A stretch of 21,061 nt of DNA from Dipylidium caninum (GCA_017562135.1 QEYB01001215.1:1-21061); one strand, 5' to 3'. Positions 9,019-18,778 are shown, numbered from the stretch's first letter. Notes: generated by a model from the letters alone, not told the origin. A program made the numbers and translations.

Positions 9019-9044
9019 CCCAAGTTACGCGCCATTTGTATCTC

Positions 9045-9050
9045 AATAAA
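9045..9050 (+). promoter_or_regulatory. Possible polyadenylation signal AATAAA
   Basis: A canonical AATAAA 27 bases after the stop of the 8668-9018 frame. A T-rich patch (GTGGCTTTTTG) lies about 25 bases further on and could act as a downstream element. Position relative to the stop is the only support; the hexamer is common by chance. Confidence 0.25.
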
Positions 9051-9507
9051 CTATGCTCTTCACTTGAAATAGTGGCTTTTTGCCCCAAAAGACTCGGTTT
9101 GCTTGGAGGGTGGGATTGAAAGGCAGTTAGATCCAATCCCTTGAGTTCAGCCATCGTCCAGCCGGTGCGATAATGTCCAATTCACAATCAGCCGCAGCAA
9201 CCTCATCCCACTCAGACCATGCATAAATTATTCGGGTCCACTGCAGTGAGAGAGCAGCCAACTGAGGAGCACTGAGCTTCGTTCTGTTCACATTCTACTT
9301 TAGACGTGGAGAGCGACATGGTATAGTGAGAAAAGGGCTGCCATCTCAGGTGTATGAACAGCGTTGCTTGTTGAGGCTCCGGTGCTGCAGCAAAGAAGGC
9401 AATTTAGACGATATGGACATTAAAGGTAATTATGGACTTCTTCAAGCATTTGCCCGTGATTCTCCGTCTGTGACGACCAGGGTCTCTTCCTGTCAGGAGA
9501 GCTGACG
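9051..9507. other. Unassigned DNA
   Basis: I see no gene, repeat or structured element here. Confidence 0.4.
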
Positions 9508-9635
9508 TTTATTGCTAACGCACAGATCAGCCTCAGTAGTAGACAGAAATGTGTGTTAGCTGGAAGATTCTACCCACTCCATTTATCCTGCCTTCGGCAT
9601 TTCTCGCCAGTGCAATAAGATGAGGAGACTGAGGG
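9508..9635 (+). repeat. Partial repeat, family D module, copy 1
   Basis: This segment aligns with 12746-12867 in the same orientation: ATCAGCCT, GTTAGCT, CTCCATTTATCCTGCCTTCGG / CTCCCTGTATCCCGCCTTCGG-type sequence, ATTT and GATGAGG-GAC. A shorter and weaker match joins both to family D copy 1 at 5332-5415 (GTTAGCT, ACTC, TTCGGCATTTAT, AAGATGGGG), so I place it as a fragment of that family. The ends are approximate. Confidence 0.6.
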
Positions 9636-9893
9636 CGTTTAGTCTTCTGCCCACGCATTCCCCATGTAAATCTCACTTCGCGCTTTTGGACAACCACATA
9701 TGTTTTCGACCTAGAAGCCCTTAAATGGCAAATCACACTTGATTCAGGTTTTGATAGCAAAATCAGAAGCGCTATGGCAGTGGCAAAAGCTTATCGACAA
9801 AACTGAAGTAAACAACTGAATAATGTTACATTTGTATGAATAAATTTTAATGTTTCATTTGTAAGTAAAAGCCACAATAGCACCAGTCGAGTA

Positions 9894-10288
9894 ATGCGTT
9901 CATGTGACAATGGGGCCTTCACATTCTGCGAGGCGCCCTCCATCTACACCAGTTCGGAGAACTCTTTGTGGGTTCATCTGCTGCCTATGAGAATGACAAA
10001 TCTCGGATGTGGAAAAGCTACGCAAGCTGCCTTTCAGCGCGACAGAAGTGTTTTGTTTTTAAATGACCGTGATTGCCCCACGCTCTAGGTTGCCTATTTG
10101 GCTGCAATATCTGCGGAGATGGTTACTTCTCGATGACATCGGCTCTGTCAGGTCAACTGCTCAACACTGCACAGTTGGCTGTTATCTCATCGGAGTTGGC
10201 TTTCAACAATAATGGGCGTCCTTCTGCACTGAGAAACAGATCACGTGGAAGTCCGCATCAGCTGTCGGCTGCTATCCAGGCATTTTGA
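9894..10288 (+). pseudogene. Candidate frameshifted coding remnant, unknown product
   Basis: Two adjoining protein-like frames overlap by 16 bases in different registers: an ATG-started frame of 64 codons (9894-10088) and a second open to a TGA at 10286-10288 (71 codons from 10073). Codon choice in both looks coding, with many C- or G-ending codons. Part 1 includes FTFCEAPSIYTSSENSLWVH; part 2 includes FGCNICGDGYFSMTSALSGQ. Either a one-base indel split a single frame near 10075-10090, or CACGCTCTAG is a splice acceptor for part 2. It ends just before repeat B copy 2, and a 25-base stretch (10144-10168) matches 6710-6734, upstream of repeat B copy 1, at 21 positions in the same frame. This suggests it belongs to the same element. 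The product is unknown. Confidence 0.33.
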
Positions 10289-10324
10289 TTCTGGCAGTTT
10301 TCACTGTTTCCTCCAAAAAATCTG

Positions 10325-11155
10325 CTTTTACTCGAAAAGAAGACTACTACTCGGGAGGTCGAGACAGATTTCTTGAGATGTAGGAGCTGCTGACAGTGGG
10401 AGGCCAGATAACTCAGGTTAGACAGCCGCCAATTTGGGTGAGTCGAAAAGCGGCATTTGAAATGGGAGAATTATAATCCATTACAGATTTTTCTCTAATG
10501 CTCTCCTTGAGACTTGGCAATGACACATAGGGAAACTCCATCCAGTACACGGTAATTCAAAACCCTGAGTACTAAAACCTCATGCAATGACTTATTCGCC
10601 TGAAATACTCCTGCGAACGCTAATACCTTGACAGTGTAAGCGCCGTGGGTTATGCTCTTACGGATGAGATGGAATGAAGAACGGAAATGCAGTTATTATA
10701 AGAGACATCACCTGCGAATCCCCCGTACAGACTGGACGAGGTCACATGGAACTCTTCAATTGTCGCGGAAGTTTCAAACTCGCGACCAAATGCACGGCTC
10801 CCAGAAGGGTTCTTAATTTGGACTTGTCCAAATCGGCCAGCAAGTGCCATGATATGGACAAGTTTTCAGTCAACATGCTACTGAAAGTCTTGTACGTCGA
10901 GTGCTTCGTAACCCCCATTATGTAGTAGTTGTCGTTGACTATGTACGGTGGCTGACCAGGCACTGTGTGTGCCGAGTTGAGTTGCATCGTCTGAGGGTGG
11001 TGTACACTGCAGTGAGTGAGGCTCTTGATGGGGAACTGGAAGAAGGACAATTTTCCGCAAGCACTCTGGAAGTGGACACATAGAGTTTCGTTTTCCGTCT
11101 CATGAGGCGCCAGGTTGAACATGCGGAGACGGTGGATGGCAGAGGCAGAGGGAAA
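10325..11155 (+). repeat. Interspersed repeat family B, copy 2
   Basis: This is the partner of 6780-7555, about 3.55-3.6 kb downstream in the same orientation. Matching runs from the CGAAAAGAAGAC block near 10333 through GAGTCGAAAAGCG, the CTCTCCTTGAGACTTG block and the exact 26-base run at 11045-11070, to the TCTCATGAGGCG block near 11097. Here a + strand frame stays open from 10901 to a TAG at 11081-11083 and contains SEALDGELEEGQFSASTLEV; the corresponding frame in copy 1 has two stops. The overlapping 147-codon - strand frame (11185-10742), the longest in the window, is not preserved in copy 1, so I read it as incidental. Confidence 0.82.
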
Positions 11156-12745
11156 CCGAGCAAATGGACTATCATGAAGGTACACATGTCACCGGACGCT
11201 GACTTCTCAGAGGCTTTTTCCCTCCTCCCAATTTTCTTGAGTCTTGCAGCAATTCTATTGGCTAAGCCCTGTTGTGGTGCAGTATGTTTGTCTACTCACC
11301 CTCTCACTATAGCCACAAAGTAAACACTTGTTTGGACCCAATAATTCAGGTAGTAACTGCCCTTTGTCAACCAACTAAACATCTCCTCTTCTTTACCAAT
11401 CAAATACTCAATTCTGCATAGGCTATGGAAAGTGTGGACTTGTCATCTTACCGCAGCTACAACTGCTCTATTCTCCCTAAAGTGTTCATTTCCTCGTGCA
11501 CATGTCTAAGACGTCCGTAATTCGCAATTATGTTCACTTTATTCGAACTCTTTTCACCCTTCTGGAGGAGGCGCATTCCACTGTTGGATGTCGTTACTTG
11601 CTGAAACGACTTCCAAAAGCCTAAGGAGACGTTTATCACTGCTCTCCCCTTACTGGCGGCTGTGGAGGGAAATACCGAGGCCTCGTTGGGGAACTCACCA
11701 AAATGGTTAAAGGGTGAGATCTTTACAAACTAGGCATGCCATCTTGTGTCTCCTTTCCTGACAGCAACTGTCAAAACAGCTATTTCAACAAAATAGCATT
11801 TCAGGTGGAAGTTGTGGATTGTGGGTAGCATTGATCAGTTTAAGGTCTGGTTGTGTTGTAACGAAAGGGTAAACAGACAGCAAACGCTCACGAAAATGTG
11901 GACCATAACCGCGTCTTCTAGGCATGTGCCAGGGGTTGGAATAGGACAAATAGTTGTGAAAGTCCGCGTCGCATCGCAAACCTACTCCATGACTACTTTA
12001 TGTAGCGTGAGGGTCGGATAAAACGCGAGCGATACCTCTAGTTTTCACTCTTCACTGCATAAGGCTGACTTCACACCATTTCTGTCCAAATGTCTCATTG
12101 CCTCTTTCGTCGGCCACGATCGTACGCGCTGCATTCACCTCTCCCAACCACCTTGTCAGACGTCGAAAATTGTAACTATACATCGGGATATGATGTTGAT
12201 GGGACACACTCGGAGCATGTGAACTTCTACGAGAGCGTGACGATTGACGATGGCGTCCAGACTTAGTAGTTCCGTCTGTCCTACTTGGCTAACACACTTT
12301 GCCAACAAGTTTAAATCGGTGGATAATAAAAAGTTTGGAATGTCGTTTTTCACTTCAATCAGGTTACTAAGGCAAGACGCAGTTTGTAGCGCACGCCTAC
12401 AAGTCGTTGATTCGCCCTTCACATGCATATTTAGGTATTATCTCACCGGATGAGGTTACGGTATACAATACCTGGAAGTATCTGGGTGAATGGTACCCGA
12501 AGGTAGCGTTCAAATGTTCGTCGTTGCATGTTAAAATGCGCCTAGGTAAATAATTGTAAATATCAAATATATCATTGTAGTTTATCAGTCACAGTGGTGA
12601 ACGGCATCTCCTGTCCTCTGGAAGTTATCTTCCAAGTTGACAGAGGCCGCAACGAGGACAGCCTACAGGGTAGTTGCTACTGCAGAGACTTGAAAAGCAC
12701 CGTCGACTCTGTGAGAAAACCTTCGCCTTCAACCCACGGTACCTC
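11156..12745. other. Unassigned DNA
   Basis: I see no supported gene. Short frames (for example 11102-11323 and 11812-12021 on +, 11639-11457 and 12428-12156 on -) have no recognisable motif, splice context or repeat partner. The stretch around 12541-12590 is AT-rich. Confidence 0.4.
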
Positions 12746-12867
12746 CATTTGGCTACTCAAATCAGCCTGACAAGAGTAGAATGTTAGCTTGTCGTAAGAC
12801 TCTTCTCACTCCCTGTATCCCGCCTTCGGTATTTATCTACTCTGTCGAAAGATGAGGGGACAGTGGT
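12746..12867 (+). repeat. Partial repeat, family D module, copy 2
   Basis: This is the partner of 9508-9635, about 3.24 kb downstream in the same orientation, with conserved ATCAGCCT, GTTAGCT, GCCTTCGGTATTTATC and GATGAGGGGAC blocks. The 3' flank (12868 onward) shows no clear continuation of the match. A 75-codon frame starts within its end (12852-13079); I do not consider it supported. Confidence 0.6.
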
Positions 12868-13144
12868 CAATTCGCGAGGTTTCCCGAGGGCAGTCTGTAC
12901 GAGAAGACGAGACAATCGACTCAGTTGGTGCATCACTTCTATTAGTCTCCCTGATCAAAGAGGCCATTGGATCGCCTTTCTACATGTTGAAAAAGAGGGG
13001 AATAGCTGCTCTGTGCTCATATCCATTGTACATCATGCGACCCATCGGCGGTAGACGCCTATGTGCTTGTCAAAACTGACCTCTCATTTTAACTTACAAC
13101 TTAGCTATTAAGCTGAGAGAGAATGGCCTTCAGGAGGTTTATAG

Positions 13145-13345
13145 GTCTTATACCGCATTCAAGACAAGGAACGACCCAAGGCAACCAAAGTGGATAAAGC
13201 AGCAGCCTCACCAAGAGCGGACCTCATGTACGATAAACTTCAACGAGAACTGGAAATGCCGTTCACCAGCGTACTGAACTATACTGCTATGACTGATACC
13301 CTCTTTACAAGCAACATATCTCGGACCGCACTTTTCAGCAGTTAG
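13145..13345 (+). CDS. Candidate exon without its own start, unknown product
   Basis: A frame of 66 sense codons is open from 13145 to the TAG at 13343-13345; the first ATG is 26 codons in, so it would need an upstream exon. The TAG just before it ends in an AG at 13143-13144 that could serve as a splice acceptor, though its pyrimidine tract is poor. The peptide is hydrophilic and basic at first (RIQDKERPKATKVDKAAASP), then PRADLMYDKLQRELEMPFTS, which could form a short helix. Composition and codon choice look coding. I recognise no family. It lies about 85 bases before the family D fragment at 13431. Confidence 0.25.
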   Translation, partial: VLYRIQDKERPKATKVDKAAASPRADLMYDKLQRELEMPFTSVLNYTAMTDTLFTSNISRTALFSS

Positions 13346-13430
13346 AAAGTGTGTCCCTAATTCATATCGTCTTTTGAGTTATGAGAGCCTGCAGCCATCG
13401 CGTGACGTGCACTCGAGGACGTGGGCAGTC

Positions 13431-13498
13431 TTTTCCACATCCCGCAAGATAACTAACCCACGAACTAACAATTTCAGTGACAGCCCTTTCCGTACTGT
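13431..13498 (-). repeat. Partial repeat family D, copy 3
   Basis: The reverse complement of this 68-base segment matches family D copy 1 at about 5443-5501. A 31-base run is identical (13432-13462 against 5471-5501), covering the GGGTTAGTTATCTTGCGGG core and its flanks. Copy 2 at 15.4 kb differs from both within this run. The flanks on either side do not continue the match, so this is a truncated copy or an isolated conserved block. Confidence 0.7.
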
Positions 13499-13850
13499 CC
13501 TCTACTTTATAGAAGATATATATTGATCTTCTCTCAGTCACCCATGGTGGTTGACTGTAGCACCAGTTAGTCTCTTTCTTCGGCCACTTCTTCTCACATT
13601 AGAAAGGTGAATTTGCAAATCCAAACTCGAGTACTACTGAGGCGTCTCCTCTTATACCAGAATTTTGAGATGACGGCGGAATGCCGATTACTGACTCTTG
13701 CTCTCCTTTTCTCCTCCCTTAAGTTGCGTGAGTAAAGCGGCTGTCATCAGCCTGTCGTCTTATTTTACACCACTGATCTTCTGAAAAGACGCGTGTACCA
13801 GACTACATTTCGCTGTCTTTTCAGTTCTCGTAGCAACGCAAAGGTAAAAC

Positions 13851-13936
13851 TCCCCTCCTTCACACCACACAATTACCATAAGCCACTTTCCTTAGGCACT
13901 AGAGAGGGAGCAAAAGCCCCACAACCGTGACGGAGG
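13851..13936 (+). repeat. Short repeat family E, copy 2
   Basis: This is the partner of 4738-4810: a TCTCCCTCTC/TCCCCTCC-like start, CTTAGGC, AGAGAGGGAG, AAAAGCC, ACAAC and CGGAGG in the same order, with several small gaps. The relation is plausible but not beyond doubt by eye. Confidence 0.42.
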
Positions 13937-15164
13937 AATGCCCGATGTGGGCTGTCTTGCTTCTTGACTCCGAGAACATTCAGCATTTCCTTCTCACCAA
14001 CAATTACAAAGATGTTGCGCGTAGTGAAATCTGGAGAGGTTTGAATTGACATGGCGGCGGCATGTTAACTAGTGCAAACCCAACATTGGCGCATGACCAC
14101 AGCATTCCTGCAGCGCCGCTTATAGCTGCAGTATGTCTTAGCCAAACATACGGCCCGGGAAAAGATGGCAAGAGAGTGATAAGTAGAAGGCAGCGAGGCG
14201 TTCTTGAGGTTTCCGGCACACTTCGGAAGCGAATACATGAAATGGGATGAAAAGATTAAGGAGAGGTGAGTAGAAGTAAGGAACGAGTTATTCCAGGTTT
14301 TAGGTAATCAAGAAAGTCCATTTATATCACGCGCCATGTTTTATCGCTTGCGCCTTATATCCATTCAAGATAAACATCTTTCTCCTGTCGACATGTGGAT
14401 GTGTGCACTGATGCATGAGAAGAATCCGCAGATGTATGTGTGATGAGAAGTCATATAACTGTCCTCCTCTCGCTGAACGTCAGTGCCATCAGATCCGCCT
14501 TGCATGTACTTGTGATTCCACAGTGGCTAATGAAACGATAAGACGCTGGCGATAAAGTCTTTGCATGTCAATTCGGAATCGGCCAGCACAAGGAAGCGAT
14601 GGATGCCGACGCTGCGGATGTCAGACACCGCGCAGTGTTGAGTAAAAGCTGCCAATTAGGTGGATCTGGGAAAAATCCTTCTCATGCTACTAAAATTCGT
14701 CTGAAGTGTTACTGAACGGGGCATCCAACTTTAGAGGAAGATATCTCTCGAACCTAAACCTTTCCCTGCACTCGCAAGTTCAAACTACCTAAACTTGGTC
14801 CGCGGTTTCAAGGTCGCGCTCATACCTGCGTGAGGGGGAGTTGACGCCCACTCAGTTGGACTCACTTGGCCGCGTTTTCACCTGGTCGCACCTTCCATGC
14901 AGCAGCACCAACCACCCCACTTTTCTGATGGAAACAAAGGCCCAAACAGATTGGGCGGCCATGCCTATTCATGAAGGTTATTCCTAGTAAAGGACCCGAG
15001 GAAATTCCATCTACTAGGTCTCACGCACCAGTATTTCCATTGTCCTCTTATGGTGGGACAAGCGATTACCCAGCGGACTGCACTCACACCACTACATCCC
15101 ACCCTGCTGAACTAGATAAACCGAAACACTTCTCGCAAAGCCTATTGTAAGTGGAGAGGATTGG
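13937..15164. other. Unassigned DNA
   Basis: I see no supported gene. Two opposing frames overlap around 14004-14250 (71 codons on -, 62 on +) and neither shows a motif. From 14260 to 15160 no frame of note, repeat partner or structured element was found. Confidence 0.4.
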
Positions 15165-15705
15165 AGAGGCCTTCGTTGAAGAACAGACGTCCTGCATACA
15201 TGTTACCTGACCTGTTGAGCCTATCTTACTCCACTTCCATGAACTATTGGCTTTCTTCATCCTGCAAATTCCGCGTTATGAGGGAGGGAAAAAATCGGCG
15301 AAATCTGCACAGACCCGAAACCGCCCTTGCCAGTAACTGCGATCTATTGTGCAAACGTTAACCTTATAACGGCCGTCAGGACAGCCCACTCACAATTACC
15401 CTGTGATGTGATGTGCAAGTGGACCTTTGTTCCACATCCCGCAAATAAACACTCAACCGAGCGACATTCAGTTTACAGCACGTACTTCTCAAGTCCCGGG
15501 TGAATCCTATGTCGTCCCCATCTTATGTAGCGGCGATAAATGTCGAAAGAATTGCGAGAGTGTTTCAACTAGCTAACATTTCAGTCTCTGACGCCGATGG
15601 TGCGGTTTCAACTGAAGCACATGTCGACGTGGTGCAAAGCTTTCTCAGTGAGTGATCTGCTCCTTTTGCCATGTCGGCCAGTGAGCGAGGAGTTCGGCGC
15701 GAGTG
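15165..15705 (-). repeat. Interspersed repeat family D, copy 2 (inverted)
   Basis: Read on the - strand, this aligns along its whole length with 5235-5735. The best kept parts are around 15215-15260, 15305-15390, 15425-15440 and 15560-15660. It is about 40 bases longer than copy 1 because of scattered small insertions. The two copies face each other with about 9.4 kb between them. No frame is preserved between copies; the 66-codon + strand frame at 15161-15361 is therefore not supported. Confidence 0.88.
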
Positions 15706-16861
15706 CAATGGTGGCATCACTGTGCTTCACCCAATGGAAGAATGATAGCCTTTGCACCATCCACATCGCCTTCTAGACAGTGTTCATCTGTTAACGAAAT
15801 CGGATGTTGCACAATCGGTCACGCCATTGGTGGAATGGAAGACGGATTGCTGGGATTCATAGACTGTGTGTTACGTAATGGTTGTCGCTTAACCATAAGA
15901 AATTAGGCTGGAAACTTCTCTCATCTTTTTTCTTTTACTTATTTTTGTTTTCTGGGGACGCATTTCTCGCTGATAGCGTTTAACTTCCTGGTCTTAGGGC
16001 GCCTGAGTGAGCATCCCTAACTCGTCCCTGAGCCTCCCGTTTTTTATTAATCTGAGTGTCATGCAATTTCGCTCTTGAGCTTTCATACAGACTTCTGTTT
16101 GTTCAGGATACTTCCTGTTTGGCGTGGGGACAGCACCTGTTAGCTGATATGGGAACTCACAGTACTTGCGACTTGACAATAGTTGACCAAAATACTCTCT
16201 GATCTGTTAACATATCTTGTTTATTGGCGAAATAAATGGCATATAATTTGTCAGTGTCGGATAGCAGTGGCTGATTCAGCAAAATTGGAATACCCGCCAC
16301 ACACAACGAGCCGTGAGCGGACTTTTCACCAAAACGGGCTACCACGCTGCCCACCTTTCTCAAAACAAGCAATTATAATGTGTTGAGGTGCGGGAGTGAG
16401 GATTGTAGTAGAGAGGCTATCAGGAATATATCGCATTCCGCCTGAACTTGGACTTCACGAATTTCTTTACTTCACTCCTTCGCACTTATTTAGGCATACC
16501 GAGAAAGTGTTTTGGTCCAGTAGAGTTGGGTGTCTGATTTTTTCTTTTCCCCCAGGGTCCGCATGCAAACAAAATCTGGACGTTCAGACTTGATGCAGCT
16601 CATTGCTAAGTGTGCTCTTTTGGGTTAGCTAATCGAGACACCACCTTGAGCCGTTTGCAAACATGCCTTATTCCTCTGAAATGCTCTTGTTCTGTGCTCC
16701 CCATTGTCCATGCCCCACACCACCGCAAAACTTGATATGTTCTGCGTCTGTCCATCGGACGGAGGTCCACGACACTGTGCAGTTATCATCTAAACATTTA
16801 ATCTGCTCTCTCGTTCCCTAATCCAATGGCCGATGGAACCCTGTGACCACTTCAATTCACT
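15706..16861. other. Unassigned DNA with one strong splice-acceptor-like tract
   Basis: I see no supported gene. Frames of 61-71 codons at 15703-15906 (+), 15994-16179 (-), 16157-16372 (-) and 16396-16593 (+) have no motif. A long pyrimidine tract ending in CAG (TTTTTTCTTTTCCCCCAG, AG at 16554-16555) is a good acceptor match. The sequence after it is open for only 17 to 23 codons in two frames, so I cannot place an exon. Confidence 0.35.
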
Positions 16862-17243
16862 TTGTTTCCCACCAATAAGATACCTCTCTCACCAATGGAG
16901 AGAGTGCTGCAATCAGGCCCGCGCTTTCAGTTGTTTGTTTCTATCAGTCATTTAAAGGAGTATCAAAAATACAAGAGAGGGTTGGTTAAATGTTTCTGGA
17001 TCCCCCAACACAGTGCAGAAACAATGTCAAGTAAATTCGGACCCTAATTATTATTCTTCTACCAGACACCAGTACCAGCTATTCACTCACTTAAACCACC
17101 TACTTTGCATAGGACCATGCATCCATTCCTATTATTGTTTCCCTCTCTATTGTCTATATGACGACGACGGTAGAGCGTTCGGGATTTTCATTAATTCAGA
17201 CAGCAAATATTTTCAGTTCCCGACGATTTCTCAGACAGCTTAA
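16862..17243 (+). other. Two adjoining weak frames in T-rich DNA
   Basis: A frame without an ATG near its start (16862-17047, 61 codons, first internal ATG at codon 12) is followed, with overlap, by another in a different register (17013-17243, 76 codons). Both give protein-like peptides, for example SHLKEYQKYKRGLVKCFW in the first and GRAFGIFINSDSKYFQFP in the second. The arrangement resembles one frame broken by an indel, as at 9894-10288, but there is no repeat partner or splice support. I do not call a gene. Confidence 0.2.
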
Positions 17244-17312
17244 TTCTCTCTTTTATTATAATATCTTTACCGATTTCTTCTGCAAAATAGGCACTAAATC
17301 GTTGAAATGCCC

Positions 17313-17322
17313 TTTTTTTTTT
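17313..17322 (+). repeat. T10 homopolymer
   Basis: Ten consecutive T in a generally T-rich region (about 17.1-17.6 kb). A run of nine T occurs at 17968-17976. These are simple tracts with no target-site duplication visible around them. Confidence 0.6.
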
Positions 17323-17329
17323 GTTTAGC

Positions 17330-17602
17330 TTAAAGTCTCCTTTCTGACGTTCTTCTTAGAATGGTCTCTGTACTCAAATTTGTTGAATCCTCTTCCTTTT
17401 GTAGTCTAGTATCTGTTTTCATCCCTCGATACTCCTCATTTGAGTGATGACTTTTTGAACACAGATGTGGTTGGGGCGCTTTTTGTGGTTGTAAGTTGGT
17501 TACTCTGGTGTTGACTTGTTTGGGAGTTGTCGACTTTGATACAAGAATTTCTGAGTAGCGTGGCAGTTTATTTGCAACGACAATTGCAAGGCGTAATTGC
17601 AC
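17330..17602 (-). CDS. Candidate hydrophilic ORF, unknown product
   Basis: A 90-codon frame on the - strand opens at GTG 17602-17600, soon after an in-frame stop, and ends with TAA at 17332-17330. The first ATG is far inside it, at the residues MKTDTRLQKEED. The peptide is rich in Lys, Thr, Ser, Gln and Glu and looks disordered (for example SKSTTPKQVNTRVTNLQPQK). Because the - strand here is A-rich, this composition and the lack of stops are partly a simple consequence of base bias. No motif or splice support was found, so it may well be accidental. Confidence 0.15.
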   Translation of the reverse strand: MQLRLAIVVANKLPRYSEILVSKSTTPKQVNTRVTNLQPQKAPQPHLCSKSHHSNEEYRGMKTDTRLQKEEDSTNLSTETILRRTSERRL

Positions 17603-18426
17603 ACTTTACCGATTTACCTTGAGCTCGAGCATTTAAACCAACCTTGTGGCTTCACCTTCGTGCTCATCGTATTCGTTTCATGTTGCTACGCCTCGCAAAC
17701 GGTGTCAATTTTTTTCACCGAGAGTTTTATTACGGGTGGACATCTGTTGGGATAGGCTGTTGCGTCCAGCGTGAAACTTCTGGCGCTACGGAACACCCGT
17801 TCCGTTAGCTGCCTTCGAAGTCCATATGCTCATAGAGCCACCAGGGCAGAATAAAGGGCGAATGCGGGCCATTGTGATAAGAAAAATACATTCGACCTAC
17901 TCGAAAAGGCTTATAATCTCATATTTACTGTTGGTTTGCCCTTTCCTGGCTCTAACATAGACACCGGTTTTTTTTTCTTGCGCAATCTCGCATGCATAAA
18001 ATGAGAATTCTCGCTCATCTACAGTACCCCATCATCTTTCAAGTACCCTCAATTGCCATGTCGAAATCACGGTCTACGCTGTTGCTTTCACTAGGACAGT
18101 GTCAACCACACGCATAGTAGCCATTTGCAGAGTGAGTTCACCGAAAATTCCACTCACATTTTTGCTTATTAGAAGCCTCAATCAAAAAACCTATACTCAA
18201 TGCAGTGCGGACTATGAGACAATTTTGGTGGGCAAGAATAAGGCCGCAAGTCGGACCATCAACCTTCCGACAGATTCGGCACAGTTTTAACGCAATGAAT
18301 TTTGATTTCTCAACGCACACCTCCAACCCATGACCGATCAAACTATGTAGCGGAATAACCATCTTGCCAACATATTGTGCGTTTCCGTCAAGTAGCCACT
18401 TTACTGCGCTTCTTTTTCCCCTTCAG
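17603..18426. other. Unassigned DNA
   Basis: I see no supported gene. Opposing frames at 18099-18290 (+) and 18362-18138 (-) overlap and show no motif. A poly-T tract of nine lies at 17968-17976. The last bases before 18427 form the pyrimidine tract of the exon candidate described next. Confidence 0.4.
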
Positions 18427-18778
18427 TTGCGTTCGTGCACTTTCGCAGTCACAAAGTCGTCTCACTGAAATACAGGGTTCGCATCGCCGGTATAACAGGA
18501 CTAAGGTCGCCTTTCTCATTCGGTTGAAGACCTGGGACCCACGAAAAATTGCCATACGTTTTTCGTTCGGACAACTAGCCATGTCGTCGTTGAGAGATGT
18601 GACCCGAAGCATCCGCGAAGGCCTCGCTAGCCGCCTTCACGTCGCTCTAATCACTGCCTACATGTCCATCCTGTCTGAGTGCCCCCAGCAAAATAATAGT
18701 CCAAACATTTCACCTGACGCCTTCGGCCTGGTGCTGGCTTTGCCGACTAGTGAATTTGTTCGAACTCTGATGAAGAAA
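18427..18778 (+). CDS. Candidate internal exon, unknown product
   Basis: This is the best exon candidate in the window. A frame is open on the + strand from 18377 to a TGA at 18794-18796 (139 sense codons). It begins just after a strong acceptor (CTTCTTTTTCCCCTTCAG, AG at 18425-18426) and has a donor-like AAA|GTTTGT with GT at 18779-18780. Codon choice looks coding, especially from about 18590 to 18690, where C-ending codons dominate. The peptide includes RLKTWDPRKIAIRFSFG, then a likely helical part (SSLRDVTRSIREGLASRLHV, ALITAYMSILSE), a polar linker (CPQQNNSPNISPD) and AFGLVLALPTSEFVRTLMKK. I recognise no family. Neighbouring exons are not identified. If the donor is not used, the frame ends 18 bases later and this would be a terminal exon. 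Confidence 0.38.

Noticed and set aside
10742..11185. Longest open frame in the window (147 codons, - strand)
   Set aside because: It lies wholly or mostly inside repeat B copy 2 and is not preserved in copy 1; opposite-strand frames in the same place have better support.
6095..12305. Faint similarity between about 6095-6125 and 12270-12305 (LAKCVS in both - strand translations)
   Set aside because: It covers only about 35 bases with no consistent extension on either side.
13511..13532. AGAAGAT / ATCTTCT inverted repeat around an AT-rich loop
   Set aside because: A 7-base stem in AT-rich DNA is expected by chance, and it has no partner copy or context.
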